Source of the DNA: Paenibacillus sp. FSL H8-0548
GTDB lineage: Bacteria; Bacillota; Bacilli; Paenibacillales; Paenibacillaceae
Assembly: GCF_038630985.1 (NCBI RefSeq)
Contig: NZ_CP152049.1
Span: 2,065,501-2,129,500 of the forward strand
DNA length: 64,000 bases
Direction of reading: 5' to 3'
The translations under genes and the position numbers were made by a program. Positions 1 to 10,091 of the stretch are shown piece after piece (the first letter of the stretch is position 1; every line of letters starts with the position of its first letter). The notes beneath the pieces were generated by a model. The model was not told where the DNA came from. It searched no databases and saw only the letters and a program-made list of their open reading frames with translations.

Positions 1-3000
1 GCTGCTGGCGCTTGGTACAGCAACGATATTACCGCAATTAAGGAAGCAGGTATAATTACGGGTTACCCAGATGGAAGTTTTAAGCCGGATGCGCCGATTA
101 CAAGGCAGGAGGCCGCGAAAATAACGGCCCAGTTATTTCAGCTTCAAGCAGTGATTGAGCATAAGCTGGCTGACTTTACGGATCATGGTAAAGTACAAGC
201 CTATGCGAAGGAGCCTTTGGAGCAGCTATTGGCAGGTGGCTACATACAAGGCTATCCAGATCAAACGATACGCCCAGTGAAGCCGATTACGCGTGCAGAA
301 GCGATTGCGCTGCTGGATCGATTAGCGGTTGAGGTCGTAAATGCGTCAGGAAGCTATCCTAATCTGAGCGCAGTCGGCAATGCGGTTATAAATAAGGCGG
401 ACGTTAAAATAAATAAAGCGCTTATTGCTGGTGATTTATTTCTCACGCAAGGGATTGGCGAGGGAGATGTTTTTTTAACGGATGTGGAGGTGAAAGGAAC
501 CGTCTATGTTAATGGGGGCGGTGTTAACAGCATTCATTTTATGAATTCGAAGCTGAATAGAGTAATCGTGAATAAACATAATGGCCCGGTTAGAGTTGTG
601 TTTGAAGGAAAAACGGACGCGCAGCAGATTGCTATCGCTACGGGAGGAGCCATTGTTGAAATCGGCGAAGAGGCGAGTACGCCGTCGCTGATCGTAGAGG
701 AAACTGCAAAAGATTCGAGCATTATCGTTAAGGGAGCCGTAAAGCAGCTTCAGAATAAAGGTTCGAACACGATTCTAAATGGCAACCCGTTTGACAAAGG
801 CAAAGAAGCTTCTATTTTGAATGGTGTCATCAATGGTCAAGCTTCTGCACCAGGGCAGGGCGGAGGCGGAAGCACGACTCCAACTCCAGAGGCTACGCCG
901 AATCCGACGATAGCGCCAACAACAGAGCCATCAACAGAGCCAGAGCCGCCCAAGGATGAGTGGCAGCTGGTGTGGAATGATGAATTTGATGGCAGCGGTG
1001 AAAATATTGATTTTAACGGAGTCAATCTCGATAAATGGGCTTATCAGCTAGGTACCGGCTCGCAGTATGGACTGGACGGCTGGGGCAATAACGAGGAGCA
1101 ATATTATCGAGCCGAAAATATTTCAGTCAAGGATGGGAAATTAACGATCACGGCTGAGGATGAGAATTTTGGAGGCAAAGCTTATACCTCTGGAAGATTG
1201 TATACGCAGCCTACCTTCAATAAAGCTTACGGGAAATTCGAAGCAAGCATTAAACTGCCTGTAGGCGAGGGAATCTGGCCTGCTTTCTGGATGATGCCAA
1301 CAGATAGTGAGTATGGTGTATGGGCAGCATCTGGTGAACTCGACATTATGGAAGCGCGCGGGCGGCTGCCAAAAGAGGTTGGCGGAACGATACATTACGG
1401 TAGAAATTGGCCGAACAACAAAGCGACCGGTGGTGAGTATAGGTTTGGCGAGACGACAGACATTACCGATTTCCATACCTATGGCGTGGAGTGGGAGCCT
1501 GGGGAATTACGCTGGTACGTGGATGGTGAATTGTATCAGAAGCTTAACAATTGGGATAGCTGGGGAGCAGATCAACCAGCCAAATATGCTTTTCCTGCTC
1601 CGTTTGATAAGCCTTTCTATATGATCTTAAATATGGCGGTAGGCGGCAACTATGACGGCGGCCGTACACCGGACCCTTCCCAGGCAGCTTGGGAAATGGA
1701 AGTTGATTATGTTCGCGTTTATGATCTAATAAGCAGACCATATAAGACGCCAGTAGAGCCAGCCTTTGATTCAGAGCCTTATCCTGATCAATATAAAGAG
1801 CCAATTGCAGGAAATTTTGTTCATGATATGAGCTACAATGAGCCGTTTACGACGGTTGCTGAGCCGGATCAAGCGCTTGATCCGAAGTTTTGGAATTTTG
1901 CTCATATTAGCACGTTTCAAGGTAACGGAGCTATTTCAGTAGACTCGATAAATGGCGTGAACTATGCGAAAGCGGAGATAACAGCAGGCGGCAATGCGGC
2001 TCATGCTGTGCAGCTCATTCAGAACGTGACGCTCGGCAAGGGACGCTGGTATAAGCTGTCATTTGATGCCAAATCTAGTTCTAACCGTACGATGACAGTG
2101 AAATTCGGCGGCGGAGAAAATCGCGGCTGGACGACGTATTCCGATAGCTTGGAGGCAAGGCTTTCGAATAGCCTGCAAAGCTATGAAATGATATTCCAAA
2201 TGGGTGCGGAGACAGATACGCTTGCAAGGTTGGAATTTAATCTTGGACTGAGCACGAATGGGGTCTGGCTCGGGAATGTGAGGGTTGAAGAAACGAATGC
2301 TCCTGATCCGTTTCAGGATCATGGTCCGAAGGAGCCTATAAATGGAAACCATGTGTACAATGGTACCTTCGATCTTGGAAGAATTGACCGTATGACTTAC
2401 TGGAATCTAGCTTCAGATGGCGACAAGGCATCAGGAGCAGTTGATTCTGCGGCACGCGAGCTTAAAGTATCGATAGGCAGCGGAGCGCTTAAGCCTGAAG
2501 CTGTAAAGCTGACACAGTCAGGCATCAATCTCATTGAAGGCAATGATTACAAAATTACATTCAAAGCAAGAGCGGCATCGGATAGGACGATTCAGCTCGG
2601 TGTAAATCAGCTTGACGGAATGCCATATGCTAGTTTGGCGACGTTTGCGCTCACCACGGAAATGAAGGAGCATACGCTTCTGTTTACGATGGAGCAGCCG
2701 ACTGATGTTCTAGGACAGCTCATATTTATGCTAGGCGGTCATCAGGCCGATGTGTATTTGGACGATATCCAAATGGTACGGTTAACGAATAATAATAGTG
2801 GAGAATTAGCGTTGACGAATCAGTTCCCGGTTAAAAATGGCGACTTCTCCAATGGCAAGATTGGCTGGAGCGAGCATGTCCAAGGGCGCTATGACGGCTG
2901 GGGCTCAAGTGCTGTCTTTACACCTCAGGATGGAGAGCTGAAGTTGGCCATTGCCAGCGAGGGCAATAATCCATGGGATGTCATGCTGATGCAGACGGAT

Positions 3001-6000
3001 TTTGACCTCTTTAAAGGTCATACCTATGTCGTATCGCTAGACATCAGCTCGTCTAAAAATCGTGATATGGAATTGGTTATTGATACAAGCGAGCGTCGGT
3101 ATTTATCGGAGAAGGTGGCGCTCACGAGCACGAAGCAGACGCTCAAGTATGAGCTCACTGTTCAAGCAGACATTACGCCTTCACTTAAGCTGCTGCTCGG
3201 AAAGCTTGATGGGGCAGCTGTAATTGGAGCACATGACGTTTATGTCGATAACATTCACGTTGAGTTGAAGGATGCGCGAACCAAAGCATTCCCATTGCAA
3301 AACGGTTACTTTGACGCTGGCATGTTGGCGTGGAGCACTCATGTACAGGGCGTATATGATGGCACCTCTAGCGCGGTTATAACTGCGGATGATGGAGCGG
3401 CCAAAGCGACGATAGCGAATACAGGGGCGAAGGCTTGGGATATTATTTTGCAGCAGGGCGAGCTTGCGCTGCAGAAGGGGAAAACCTATATCGTATCGTT
3501 CACAGCAAGAGCAAGCAAGCCGCGTACGATCGAAGCAATCGTTGAAAACAGCGCTTATTTCCGCTATTTGAACAAAACGGTGCTTCTCGATGACGTGACG
3601 AATACGTATGCCTATGAATTTACGATGGATAAGGATGACGTTGCTGGCTTTAAGCTGCTTATGGGCGATCAGGCAGATGCCCCGGCGGATACGCATGAGG
3701 TGTTTATTGATAATGTTCGCGTGGAGCTCAAAGGGGCTAAAGAAGCGGCAGGAGAGAAAGCACTCAGCACGAACAATATTACGCTTCTTCTGCCTCCAGT
3801 TCTATCTCCGGATGCTTCTGACAATGCGCTTGGCTTAGATATTGATGTTGCATTCACTGATAATCCGGCATGGAGAAATGCGGTAAAAGCGGTGTTCGTA
3901 GACGGGGTACAGCTTCCTGAGCATGCGTATTCATGGTTAGCAGGAAAGCTGACGGTTAATAAGGCGCAATTTACAGTCGCTAAGTCCCACGATATTTTGA
4001 TTAAATCGACCGGCTATGAGAATGCGCTTGTCGTTCAGGACATCGAGTCGGAAATCATGTGGAGCCTCGTTTGGTCCGATGAATTTGATGGCGGCGGGGA
4101 AAATGTGGATACGAACGGCGTCAATCTAGACAAATGGGCATATCAGCTAGGCAACGGCAGTGAATATGGCGTAGCCAACTGGGGAAATAACGAGGAGCAG
4201 TATTATAAGAAAGAAAACATCAGTGTCGAGAACGGGAAATTGATTATTGAAGCCAGAAACGAGAGCTTTGGCGGCAAGAACTATACGTCCGGGCGCTTAT
4301 GGACCAGTCCAACCTTCAGCAAGGCTTACGGTAAATTCGAGGCGCGCATAAAGCTCCCTGCTGGTGATGGGCTTTGGCCAGCATTTTGGATGATGCCGAG
4401 GGATAGCGAATATGGCGGCTGGGCTTCCTCTGGTGAAATTGACATTATGGAGGCACGTGGACGGGTGCTGGGGGAAACGGACGGCACGATTCATTTTGGC
4501 AAAAACGCTCCTAACAACAAAGCGACAGGCTCGCAGTATCATTTTCCGGAGGGAGAGGATATTACTGGTTATCACACCTATTCGCTAGAATGGGAGCCAG
4601 GTGAGCTTCGGTGGTACGTGGACGGCAATTTATTTCAAACCATCGATGATTGGAACAGCTGGGGGGCTGATCAACCGGATAAATATGCATTCCCAGCGCC
4701 GTTCGACAAGGAATTTTACATTATTCTTAATCTAGCGGTAGGCGGCAATTACGATGGCGGGCGCAAGCCTGATGAGTCTCTGATGCCAGCAGAAATGGAA
4801 GTTGACTATGTCCGTGCTTATGAGCTGACTGGCAGACCCTATAAGCAACCAATAGAGCCTACGCTTGTGAAGGATACATTTCCGCAAAACGGGAAAGCAG
4901 CGATAGATGGGAATTTCATTTATGACCCATCATATACGCAAGGCGTGAAGGATATTACATTAGCGAATCCTGAGCTTGATATGAATTATTGGAATTTCCT
5001 GCATGGGGCAGAGTTTGGCGGAGCAGGTACGGTGTCGGTTGTGCCAAGTGATGGAGGTCAATTCGCGAAGGTGGATATTGCGAGTGGCGGAAACGTGCCT
5101 TATTCAATGCAGCTTATTCAGTACGTCACGCTCGTAAAAGGCCAATCCTATAAAATTAGCTTTGATGCAAAAGCATCCGCACCACGCGGCATGAGCGTTA
5201 AATTTGGCGGTGATGCCAATAGCAACTGGGGCATTTATTCAGACAATTTCGAGCCTTCCTTGAAGGAGCAGCTTGGTCATTATGAATATCGATTCCTGAT
5301 GACTGCTGAAACAAACGCGGCTGCAAGAATTGAGTTTAATGTAGGCCAAAATGTAAATGATGTATGGATTGGCAACGTTCGCTTGGAGGAAGTGGATGAG
5401 CTGAATGAGCCGGGCGGCGCCAAAACTCCGCTGAATAACGGCAATCATATTTATAATGGCGGATTCGATCTTGGCACAATGGACCGATTGCTTTATTGGA
5501 CGACAGGTTTCTCAAGCACTGCCAAGGCTGAGATCAGTGTAGATCCGCAGTCGCGCAAGCTAAACGCAGTCATTGAAGATGGGGGAGTAGATGCTGCTTC
5601 CATTCGTTTGAGTCAGCAGGGCATCAACCTTCTGCAAAGTGATTCGTATGAGCTTACCCTTGACGCGAGTGCAGCGGAAGCACGCACGATTGATGTTCAG
5701 TTCATAAGTAAGGATGGTTCGAAGATCTATTCTGGACCGCATACGCTTTCTATAACGCCAGCGGGCGCTTCGCATAAAATAACATTTACGATGCCGGAGA
5801 ATGTGACGGATGAGGAAGGACAGCTCGAAATTCTGCTCGGGGGGAATGCTTCGGCTGTGCAGCTGGATAACATCTCTCTCATTCGAACGACGAATCTGAA
5901 TGTTGATTTCACCGGTGTTGATTTATTTCCGCTCAAAAATGGCGATTTCGCCAGTGGACTTAGCAGCTGGGAGCCATTTGTTCAAGGCGGAGCGGCAGCA

Positions 6001-8280
6001 TTTCATGAAACCGATGGAGCTGCGCAAATTTCCGTAACAAATGTAGGCGGCGAGGCGTGGAATGTGATGCTTAACCAGTCCAACCTCAGCTTGACGAAGG
6101 GGATGACGTACGTGATCTCCTTTGACGCAAGCGCGAGCGTTGCTCGCGACATTGAAGCTGCGCTGGAGAATGCGACTTATACAAGGCGTTTTTATTCAGG
6201 GCCGTTGATGCTTACGCCTGCGATGCAGCATTTTGAATTTACGTTCCGGATGACGTCTGACGATAATGTGGCGCTTAAGTTTTTACTTGGCAATACAGTG
6301 AAAAGTGCAGCAGGTCCGCATGACATTTTTATCGACAATGTAGTATTGGAAGTGAAGGACGCACCCGTTAAGCGACCGCCAACTTTAGTGCCGGATACGA
6401 TTGCCAATCGTGTTGGTGAAGCGGTTGAGCTTGCATTCGTCGATCAGGAACTATGGCGGACGGCGATTAGCGTGATTGAAGTGAACGGTGTTCCGCTTGC
6501 CGAGAGTCAATATTCGCTTCAGCAGGGCAGCATAGTCATTCATCCAGCTGTATTCGCGGGTGATCAATCCTACTCGATTAAAATCAAGGCAGCAGGATAT
6601 GGGGATGCACTTGTCAATCAGCTTATGTTCGCGGCAGATGGCAACCTTGTTCTCAATGGGCATATGTCTAACGGCTCAGCAAGCTGGATATTCTGGTTCG
6701 GAGACCGAGGAGAATCGGAATATGCAGTCCAAAATGGAGCCGCTCGCATCGACATTCACTATCATGGCGGCATTCATCCAGAATGGAATGTGCCGATCAG
6801 CTGGTCGACCCAGTTTACTCAGAACGGGATCAAGCTAGAGGCAGGCAAAGCTTACGAGCTGAGCTTTAACGCATGGTCAACGGTCGACCGTCCAATAGCG
6901 GCAGAGCTGACGGGCTATAACAATAATCAGACGGTAAAATTTAATATTACAGACGATCAAGCAGCGGTATATAGCAGCAGCCTGCGTCCAGCAGCCAATG
7001 TGGAGCTGTCTCTTAAATTTTTGCTAGGAAACGTCATTAATGATCTCGTTGCAACGCCAGACGGCCCGCATACCATCTTTATTGATCATGTTTCGATTCG
7101 TGAGGTAGCTGCTCCGCCGGTGTTGACCGCAGATACGACAGAAAATAAAGTCGGGCAGCAGATTGAGCTAACCTTCTCTGACTCAGTGGAGTGGCGTTCT
7201 GCCATTTCCAAGCTTGCTATAGACGGTGTAGTCGTTGATAGAACCAGCTACACGGTAGAAGCTGGTAAAATCAAGCTGGAGGCTTCGTTATTTCCGGCAA
7301 TCAAAACGTATGCGATCGCTATTGCAGCGGCTGGTTACGGAATCAGCGAGGTACAGCAGCCGGTGAAGACGGCCGCCGCTAACATTGCAATCGGCAAAAC
7401 AGCAGCAGCTTCGTCAGGCCTGCAGCCAGCTGCAAATGCTGTAGATGGAGTGGGAAATTCAAGATGGGAGTCGGCGGTCTCTGATCCACAGTGGATTTCG
7501 GTTGATCTTGGAGGCATATACAAGCTGGAGAGTGTCACGCTGAGCTGGGAGGGAGCTTTTGGCAAAGCTTACAAGCTTCAAGTATCTTCAGCGGAAGTGC
7601 CGAGCGAGAGTGACTGGTCAGATGTATTTACAGAAGCCGCAGGCAATGGCGGAATTGACAGTATTACACTGAATGGAGAAGAAGCAAGGCATATTCGGAT
7701 GCTGGGAAGCAGCAGAGGTACGATTTATGGTTATTCGCTATGGGAATTTGAGGTATACGGCATTTGGGTTAGCGGAGGAGACGGTGGCGTAGATCCAGAT
7801 CCGAATCCAGACCCAGGCCCGACACCGAATCCGACGAAATTGAATTTGGCTCTGAACAAGCAGGTCATTGCGTCTAGCTTTAACGTCGTATTTCCAGCTC
7901 ATCTATTGACTGATGGCGATAAGAATACCAGATGGGAAGCGGATTGGGCAGCTAATCAAGTCGCTCCTATTTTACCAGAATGGTTTTATATCGATTTGAA
8001 CCGCGAATATACGATCAGTGAGCTTATTTTCACATGGGAGACCGCCTATGGAAAAGCGCTTGAAGTTCAAGTGGCGGCAGAAGGCAGCGATCTTTCGGCT
8101 GCGAGCGTGGATTGGCAGACGGTACATTCTTTAGATCGTATATTGAATGTGGGAGGCAAGCTTGAGGAAGCTGTTTCACTTGCGAGCAGTGCAACGGCAA
8201 GATATGTGCGTGTATTATTAACGGATAAAGGCTTTGCGCCTTATGGGCCTTCTTTGTTCGAAATTGAGATTTACGAATAA
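1..8280 (+). CDS. SLH-anchored multidomain glycoside hydrolase with two GH16 domains (5' end outside window)
   Basis: The reading frame is open from base 1, so the true start lies upstream. About 2,760 residues are visible. Order: S-layer homology repeats (1-330; they hold the cell-wall anchor signature ITGYPDGSFKP), a repetitive beta-rich domain (about 370-830), a Pro/Thr linker (840-957), GH16 domain 1 (958-1725), four CBM4/9-like modules (about 1780-3735), an Shr-like/DUF1533-type module (3790-4050), GH16 domain 2 (4057-4830), CBM4/9-like modules (4900-6360 and 6640-7110) with further DUF1533-type modules (6367-6630, 7115-7375), and two discoidin/F5-F8 type C domains (7380-7760, 7840-8277) joined by an Asp/Pro linker. 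Both catalytic domains keep the GH16 signature E-[LI]-D-I-M-E (1336-1353 and 4435-4452), so both look active. GH16 enzymes of this type usually cut beta-1,3- or beta-1,3-1,4-glucan (laminarinase/lichenase); the exact substrate is inferred. The SLH repeats place it on the cell surface. Confidence 0.93.
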   Translation, partial: AAGAWYSNDITAIKEAGIITGYPDGSFKPDAPITRQEAAKITAQLFQLQAVIEHKLADFTDHGKVQAYAKEPLEQLLAGGYIQGYPDQTIRPVKPITRAEAIALLDRLAVEVVNASGSYPNLSAVGNAVINKADVKINKALIAGDLFLTQGIGEGDVFLTDVEVKGTVYVNGGGVNSIHFMNSKLNRVIVNKHNGPVRVVFEGKTDAQQIAIATGGAIVEIGEEASTPSLIVEETAKDSSIIVKGAVKQLQNKGSNTILNGNPFDKGKEASILNGVINGQASAPGQGGGGSTTPTPEATPNPTIAPTTEPSTEPEPPKDEWQLVWNDEFDGSGENIDFNGVNLDKWAYQLGTGSQYGLDGWGNNEEQYYRAENISVKDGKLTITAEDENFGGKAYTSGRLYTQPTFNKAYGKFEASIKLPVGEGIWPAFWMMPTDSEYGVWAASGELDIMEARGRLPKEVGGTIHYGRNWPNNKATGGEYRFGETTDITDFHTYGVEWEPGELRWYVDGELYQKLNNWDSWGADQPAKYAFPAPFDKPFYMILNMAVGGNYDGGRTPDPSQAAWEMEVDYVRVYDLISRPYKTPVEPAFDSEPYPDQYKEPIAGNFVHDMSYNEPFTTVAEPDQALDPKFWNFAHISTFQGNGAISVDSINGVNYAKAEITAGGNAAHAVQLIQNVTLGKGRWYKLSFDAKSSSNRTMTVKFGGGENRGWTTYSDSLEARLSNSLQSYEMIFQMGAETDTLARLEFNLGLSTNGVWLGNVRVEETNAPDPFQDHGPKEPINGNHVYNGTFDLGRIDRMTYWNLASDGDKASGAVDSAARELKVSIGSGALKPEAVKLTQSGINLIEGNDYKITFKARAASDRTIQLGVNQLDGMPYASLATFALTTEMKEHTLLFTMEQPTDVLGQLIFMLGGHQADVYLDDIQMVRLTNNNSGELALTNQFPVKNGDFSNGKIGWSEHVQGRYDGWGSSAVFTPQDGELKLAIASEGNNPWDVMLMQTDFDLFKGHTYVVSLDISSSKNRDMELVIDTSERRYLSEKVALTSTKQTLKYELTVQADITPSLKLLLGKLDGAAVIGAHDVYVDNIHVELKDARTKAFPLQNGYFDAGMLAWSTHVQGVYDGTSSAVITADDGAAKATIANTGAKAWDIILQQGELALQKGKTYIVSFTARASKPRTIEAIVENSAYFRYLNKTVLLDDVTNTYAYEFTMDKDDVAGFKLLMGDQADAPADTHEVFIDNVRVELKGAKEAAGEKALSTNNITLLLPPVLSPDASDNALGLDIDVAFTDNPAWRNAVKAVFVDGVQLPEHAYSWLAGKLTVNKAQFTVAKSHDILIKSTGYENALVVQDIESEIMWSLVWSDEFDGGGENVDTNGVNLDKWAYQLGNGSEYGVANWGNNEEQYYKKENISVENGKLIIEARNESFGGKNYTSGRLWTSPTFSKAYGKFEARIKLPAGDGLWPAFWMMPRDSEYGGWASSGEIDIMEARGRVLGETDGTIHFGKNAPNNKATGSQYHFPEGEDITGYHTYSLEWEPGELRWYVDGNLFQTIDDWNSWGADQPDKYAFPAPFDKEFYIILNLAVGGNYDGGRKPDESLMPAEMEVDYVRAYELTGRPYKQPIEPTLVKDTFPQNGKAAIDGNFIYDPSYTQGVKDITLANPELDMNYWNFLHGAEFGGAGTVSVVPSDGGQFAKVDIASGGNVPYSMQLIQYVTLVKGQSYKISFDAKASAPRGMSVKFGGDANSNWGIYSDNFEPSLKEQLGHYEYRFLMTAETNAAARIEFNVGQNVNDVWIGNVRLEEVDELNEPGGAKTPLNNGNHIYNGGFDLGTMDRLLYWTTGFSSTAKAEISVDPQSRKLNAVIEDGGVDAASIRLSQQGINLLQSDSYELTLDASAAEARTIDVQFISKDGSKIYSGPHTLSITPAGASHKITFTMPENVTDEEGQLEILLGGNASAVQLDNISLIRTTNLNVDFTGVDLFPLKNGDFASGLSSWEPFVQGGAAAFHETDGAAQISVTNVGGEAWNVMLNQSNLSLTKGMTYVISFDASASVARDIEAALENATYTRRFYSGPLMLTPAMQHFEFTFRMTSDDNVALKFLLGNTVKSAAGPHDIFIDNVVLEVKDAPVKRPPTLVPDTIANRVGEAVELAFVDQELWRTAISVIEVNGVPLAESQYSLQQGSIVIHPAVFAGDQSYSIKIKAAGYGDALVNQLMFAADGNLVLNGHMSNGSASWIFWFGDRGESEYAVQNGAARIDIHYHGGIHPEWNVPISWSTQFTQNGIKLEAGKAYELSFNAWSTVDRPIAAELTGYNNNQTVKFNITDDQAAVYSSSLRPAANVELSLKFLLGNVINDLVATPDGPHTIFIDHVSIREVAAPPVLTADTTENKVGQQIELTFSDSVEWRSAISKLAIDGVVVDRTSYTVEAGKIKLEASLFPAIKTYAIAIAAAGYGISEVQQPVKTAAANIAIGKTAAASSGLQPAANAVDGVGNSRWESAVSDPQWISVDLGGIYKLESVTLSWEGAFGKAYKLQVSSAEVPSESDWSDVFTEAAGNGGIDSITLNGEEARHIRMLGSSRGTIYGYSLWEFEVYGIWVSGGDGGVDPDPNPDPGPTPNPTKLNLALNKQVIASSFNVVFPAHLLTDGDKNTRWEADWAANQVAPILPEWFYIDLNREYTISELIFTWETAYGKALEVQVAAEGSDLSAASVDWQTVHSLDRILNVGGKLEEAVSLASSATARYVRVLLTDKGFAPYGPSLFEIEIYE

Positions 8281-8320
8281 CGAAAGCAGTCAGCAATTCT
8301 CTTTTCTCAAAAAAACATTA

Positions 8321-8363
8321 GAGCGTCCTATTGCAGGCCAGAACCTGTTAGGGGCGCTCTTTT
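8321..8363 (+). terminator. Rho-independent terminator after the GH16 gene
   Basis: The arms GAGCGTCCTA (8321-8330) and TAGGGGCGCTC (8349-8359) pair with a small mismatch and are followed by TTTTG. It lies 41 bp after the stop codon of the surface hydrolase. Confidence 0.75.
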
Positions 8364-8551
8364 GTCGTTCTATTAGACGAATACCATTCATTAGTATAAT
8401 TATGACGTCATATTTATGATGATTTAATGAAGAAATTAAAATATATATTGCGACATATATAAATATATGATACATATTAAGGTATAGAAATGAACTCATC
8501 AGGTACACTAATTAAGGGTACGGTCCTAAGAGACCAGAGGGAGATAAGATT

Positions 8552-9526
8552 ATGGAGAGAGAATTAGCATTAGAGCTAGTACGTGTTACGGAGCTCGCGG
8601 CACTCGCGTCTGCACCTTGGATGGGCAGAGGGGATAAGAATAGTGCTGATGGAGCGGCAACCTCGGCAATGCGCTCGATGTTTGATTCCGTATCCATTAG
8701 GGGCACAGTCGTTATTGGGGAAGGCGAAATGGATGAGGCTCCCATGCTCTATATTGGCGAAGAGGTTGGCAGCTTGAATGGTCCTGAGGTTGATGTTGCG
8801 GTTGATCCTCTAGAAGGTACAGAGATTGTCGCGAAAGGATTAAATAATGCAATGTCGGTGCTTGCCGTAGCAGGCAAAGGCCAGCTGCTTCATGCGCCAG
8901 ATATGTACATGGAGAAGCTGGCTTTTGGGCCTGTCCTTGTGGGCAAGCAGCTTAGCATTACAGATCCTATGGACGTGACGCTCCGAAAAGCAGCAGAAGC
9001 TTTGAATAAGAAAGTATCAGATCTGACTGTTATGATATTGGATCGAACGCGCCATGAAGCGCTCGTAAAGGTGCTGCGCAAAGTAGGCGTACGGATAAAG
9101 TTTTTGTCGGATGGTGACGTTGCTGGGGCGATGGCGCCTGCTTTTCCAGAGGCTGGCATTGACCTGTATGTAGGCTCTGGAGGTGCTCCAGAGGGTGTTA
9201 TAGCAGCTGCGGCTTTAAAATGCTTAGGCGGCGAGCTGCAGGCGCGTTTGATGCCTTCGGATGGCAATGAATACAATCGCTGTGTGCAGATGGGGATCGA
9301 GGATCCGTACCGTGTGCTGACGATGGAGGATATGATTGGAACAGGAGATGTATATTTTGCAGCGACGGGTGTAACACCGGGCGAGTTTCTAGGCGGAGTA
9401 CAATATTTCCCTGATGAGCGTGCGGAGACGCATTCAATCGTTATGCGCGCCAAGACAAAAACGATCCGTTTTGTCCGCTCGTTGCACTATTTGCCGAACA
9501 AGACATTTCTAAACAACAATAATTAA
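8552..9526 (+). CDS. glpX: Fructose-1,6-bisphosphatase class II
   Basis: Protein of 324 residues, normal for the GlpX family, which hydrolyses fructose-1,6-bisphosphate to fructose-6-phosphate in gluconeogenesis in the cytosol. The N-terminus ERELALELVRVTELAAL, the GEGEMDEAPM segment and the metal/phosphate motif VDPLEGTEI (about residues 90-98) are family hallmarks. A GAGGGAG ribosome binding site lies about 8 bases before the ATG. It stands alone between two terminators, not in a glycerol operon. Upstream bases 8364-8551 are AT-rich and probably hold its promoter (a TATAAT lies at 8395-8400, without a good -35). The family assignment is strong; whether another FBPase exists cannot be seen. 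Confidence 0.95.
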   Translation: MERELALELVRVTELAALASAPWMGRGDKNSADGAATSAMRSMFDSVSIRGTVVIGEGEMDEAPMLYIGEEVGSLNGPEVDVAVDPLEGTEIVAKGLNNAMSVLAVAGKGQLLHAPDMYMEKLAFGPVLVGKQLSITDPMDVTLRKAAEALNKKVSDLTVMILDRTRHEALVKVLRKVGVRIKFLSDGDVAGAMAPAFPEAGIDLYVGSGGAPEGVIAAAALKCLGGELQARLMPSDGNEYNRCVQMGIEDPYRVLTMEDMIGTGDVYFAATGVTPGEFLGGVQYFPDERAETHSIVMRAKTKTIRFVRSLHYLPNKTFLNNNN

Positions 9527-9533
9527 TGAAATA

Positions 9534-9587
9534 AGGGCAGTCTCTCGTCGGTGCAAGAAGACCGATGAGAGGCTGCCCTGTTTTAGT
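9534..9587 (+). terminator. Strong terminator after glpX
   Basis: The arm AGGGCAGTCTCTCGTCGGT and its partner ACCGATGAGAGGCTGCCCT form a long stem around GCAAGAAG, followed by GTTTTAG. Confidence 0.9.
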
Positions 9588-9860
9588 TTCTTTCTGCGGT
9601 TCTTAGGTTGGACGTGCTCGCTGGATTGGTTTATTATGAAATCGCTCTATAGGAAGGCGGCTACACTGCAGTTTGTATAACGTAATCGACGTTACTCGCC
9701 TGACTATGGCACGTACAGTGTAGTTTGTACAATAGATTGCCTATTATAGGGCGATATTCGTTGGTTTGGAGCACATTCTACTGCAATATTACAATGTAGC
9801 CACCTAAATCAGCTCTCATATAAGGTTTCTGTTGTAATAAGTGCAGTCTAGGCTGATTCT
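9588..9860. other. Non-coding stretch with two degenerate direct repeats
   Basis: No supported gene lies here. Two similar segments occur near 9664 (CACTGCAGTTTGTA) and 9716 (CAGTGTAGTTTGTA), each followed by an AT-rich part. They may be remnants of another intergenic repeat family. Nothing else is recognisable, including in the remaining bases 9963-10091 on the other side of the 98-bp repeat. Confidence 0.4.
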
Positions 9861-9962
9861 CCTTCAAAATATAGGGAAGTATATCATTTCGCCATACTTT
9901 CTCTACATTTCTCCGGAATGAAACGCGCCACCGCATAAGAACGGCGACAGCCGTTTCACCTT
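9861..9962 (-). repeat. Single inverted copy of the 98-bp two-hairpin intergenic repeat
   Basis: The reverse complement matches the tandem units at 37.3-37.5 kb along their whole length: it starts AAGGTGAAACGGCTGTCGCC, holds GGTGGCGCGTTTCATTCCGG, and ends in a second stem with loop GGCGAAATGAT. Differences in the second stem are paired: GAAAGTAT/ATACTTC here against GAAAGCAT/ATGCTTTC in the second unit at 37 kb. It lies downstream of the minus-strand AIM24-family gene. Confidence 0.85.
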
Positions 9963-10091
9963 GACTAGCGGAGACTTTGCAACCGCGATCCTAAAGGATG
10001 AATTGCTGGCGTTGTGCTCAAACGTAAATTTCGAGCTTATGTAGACTAATAGGATGAAAAACCTATTATTGCATGTGATGGAACTTGAGAT

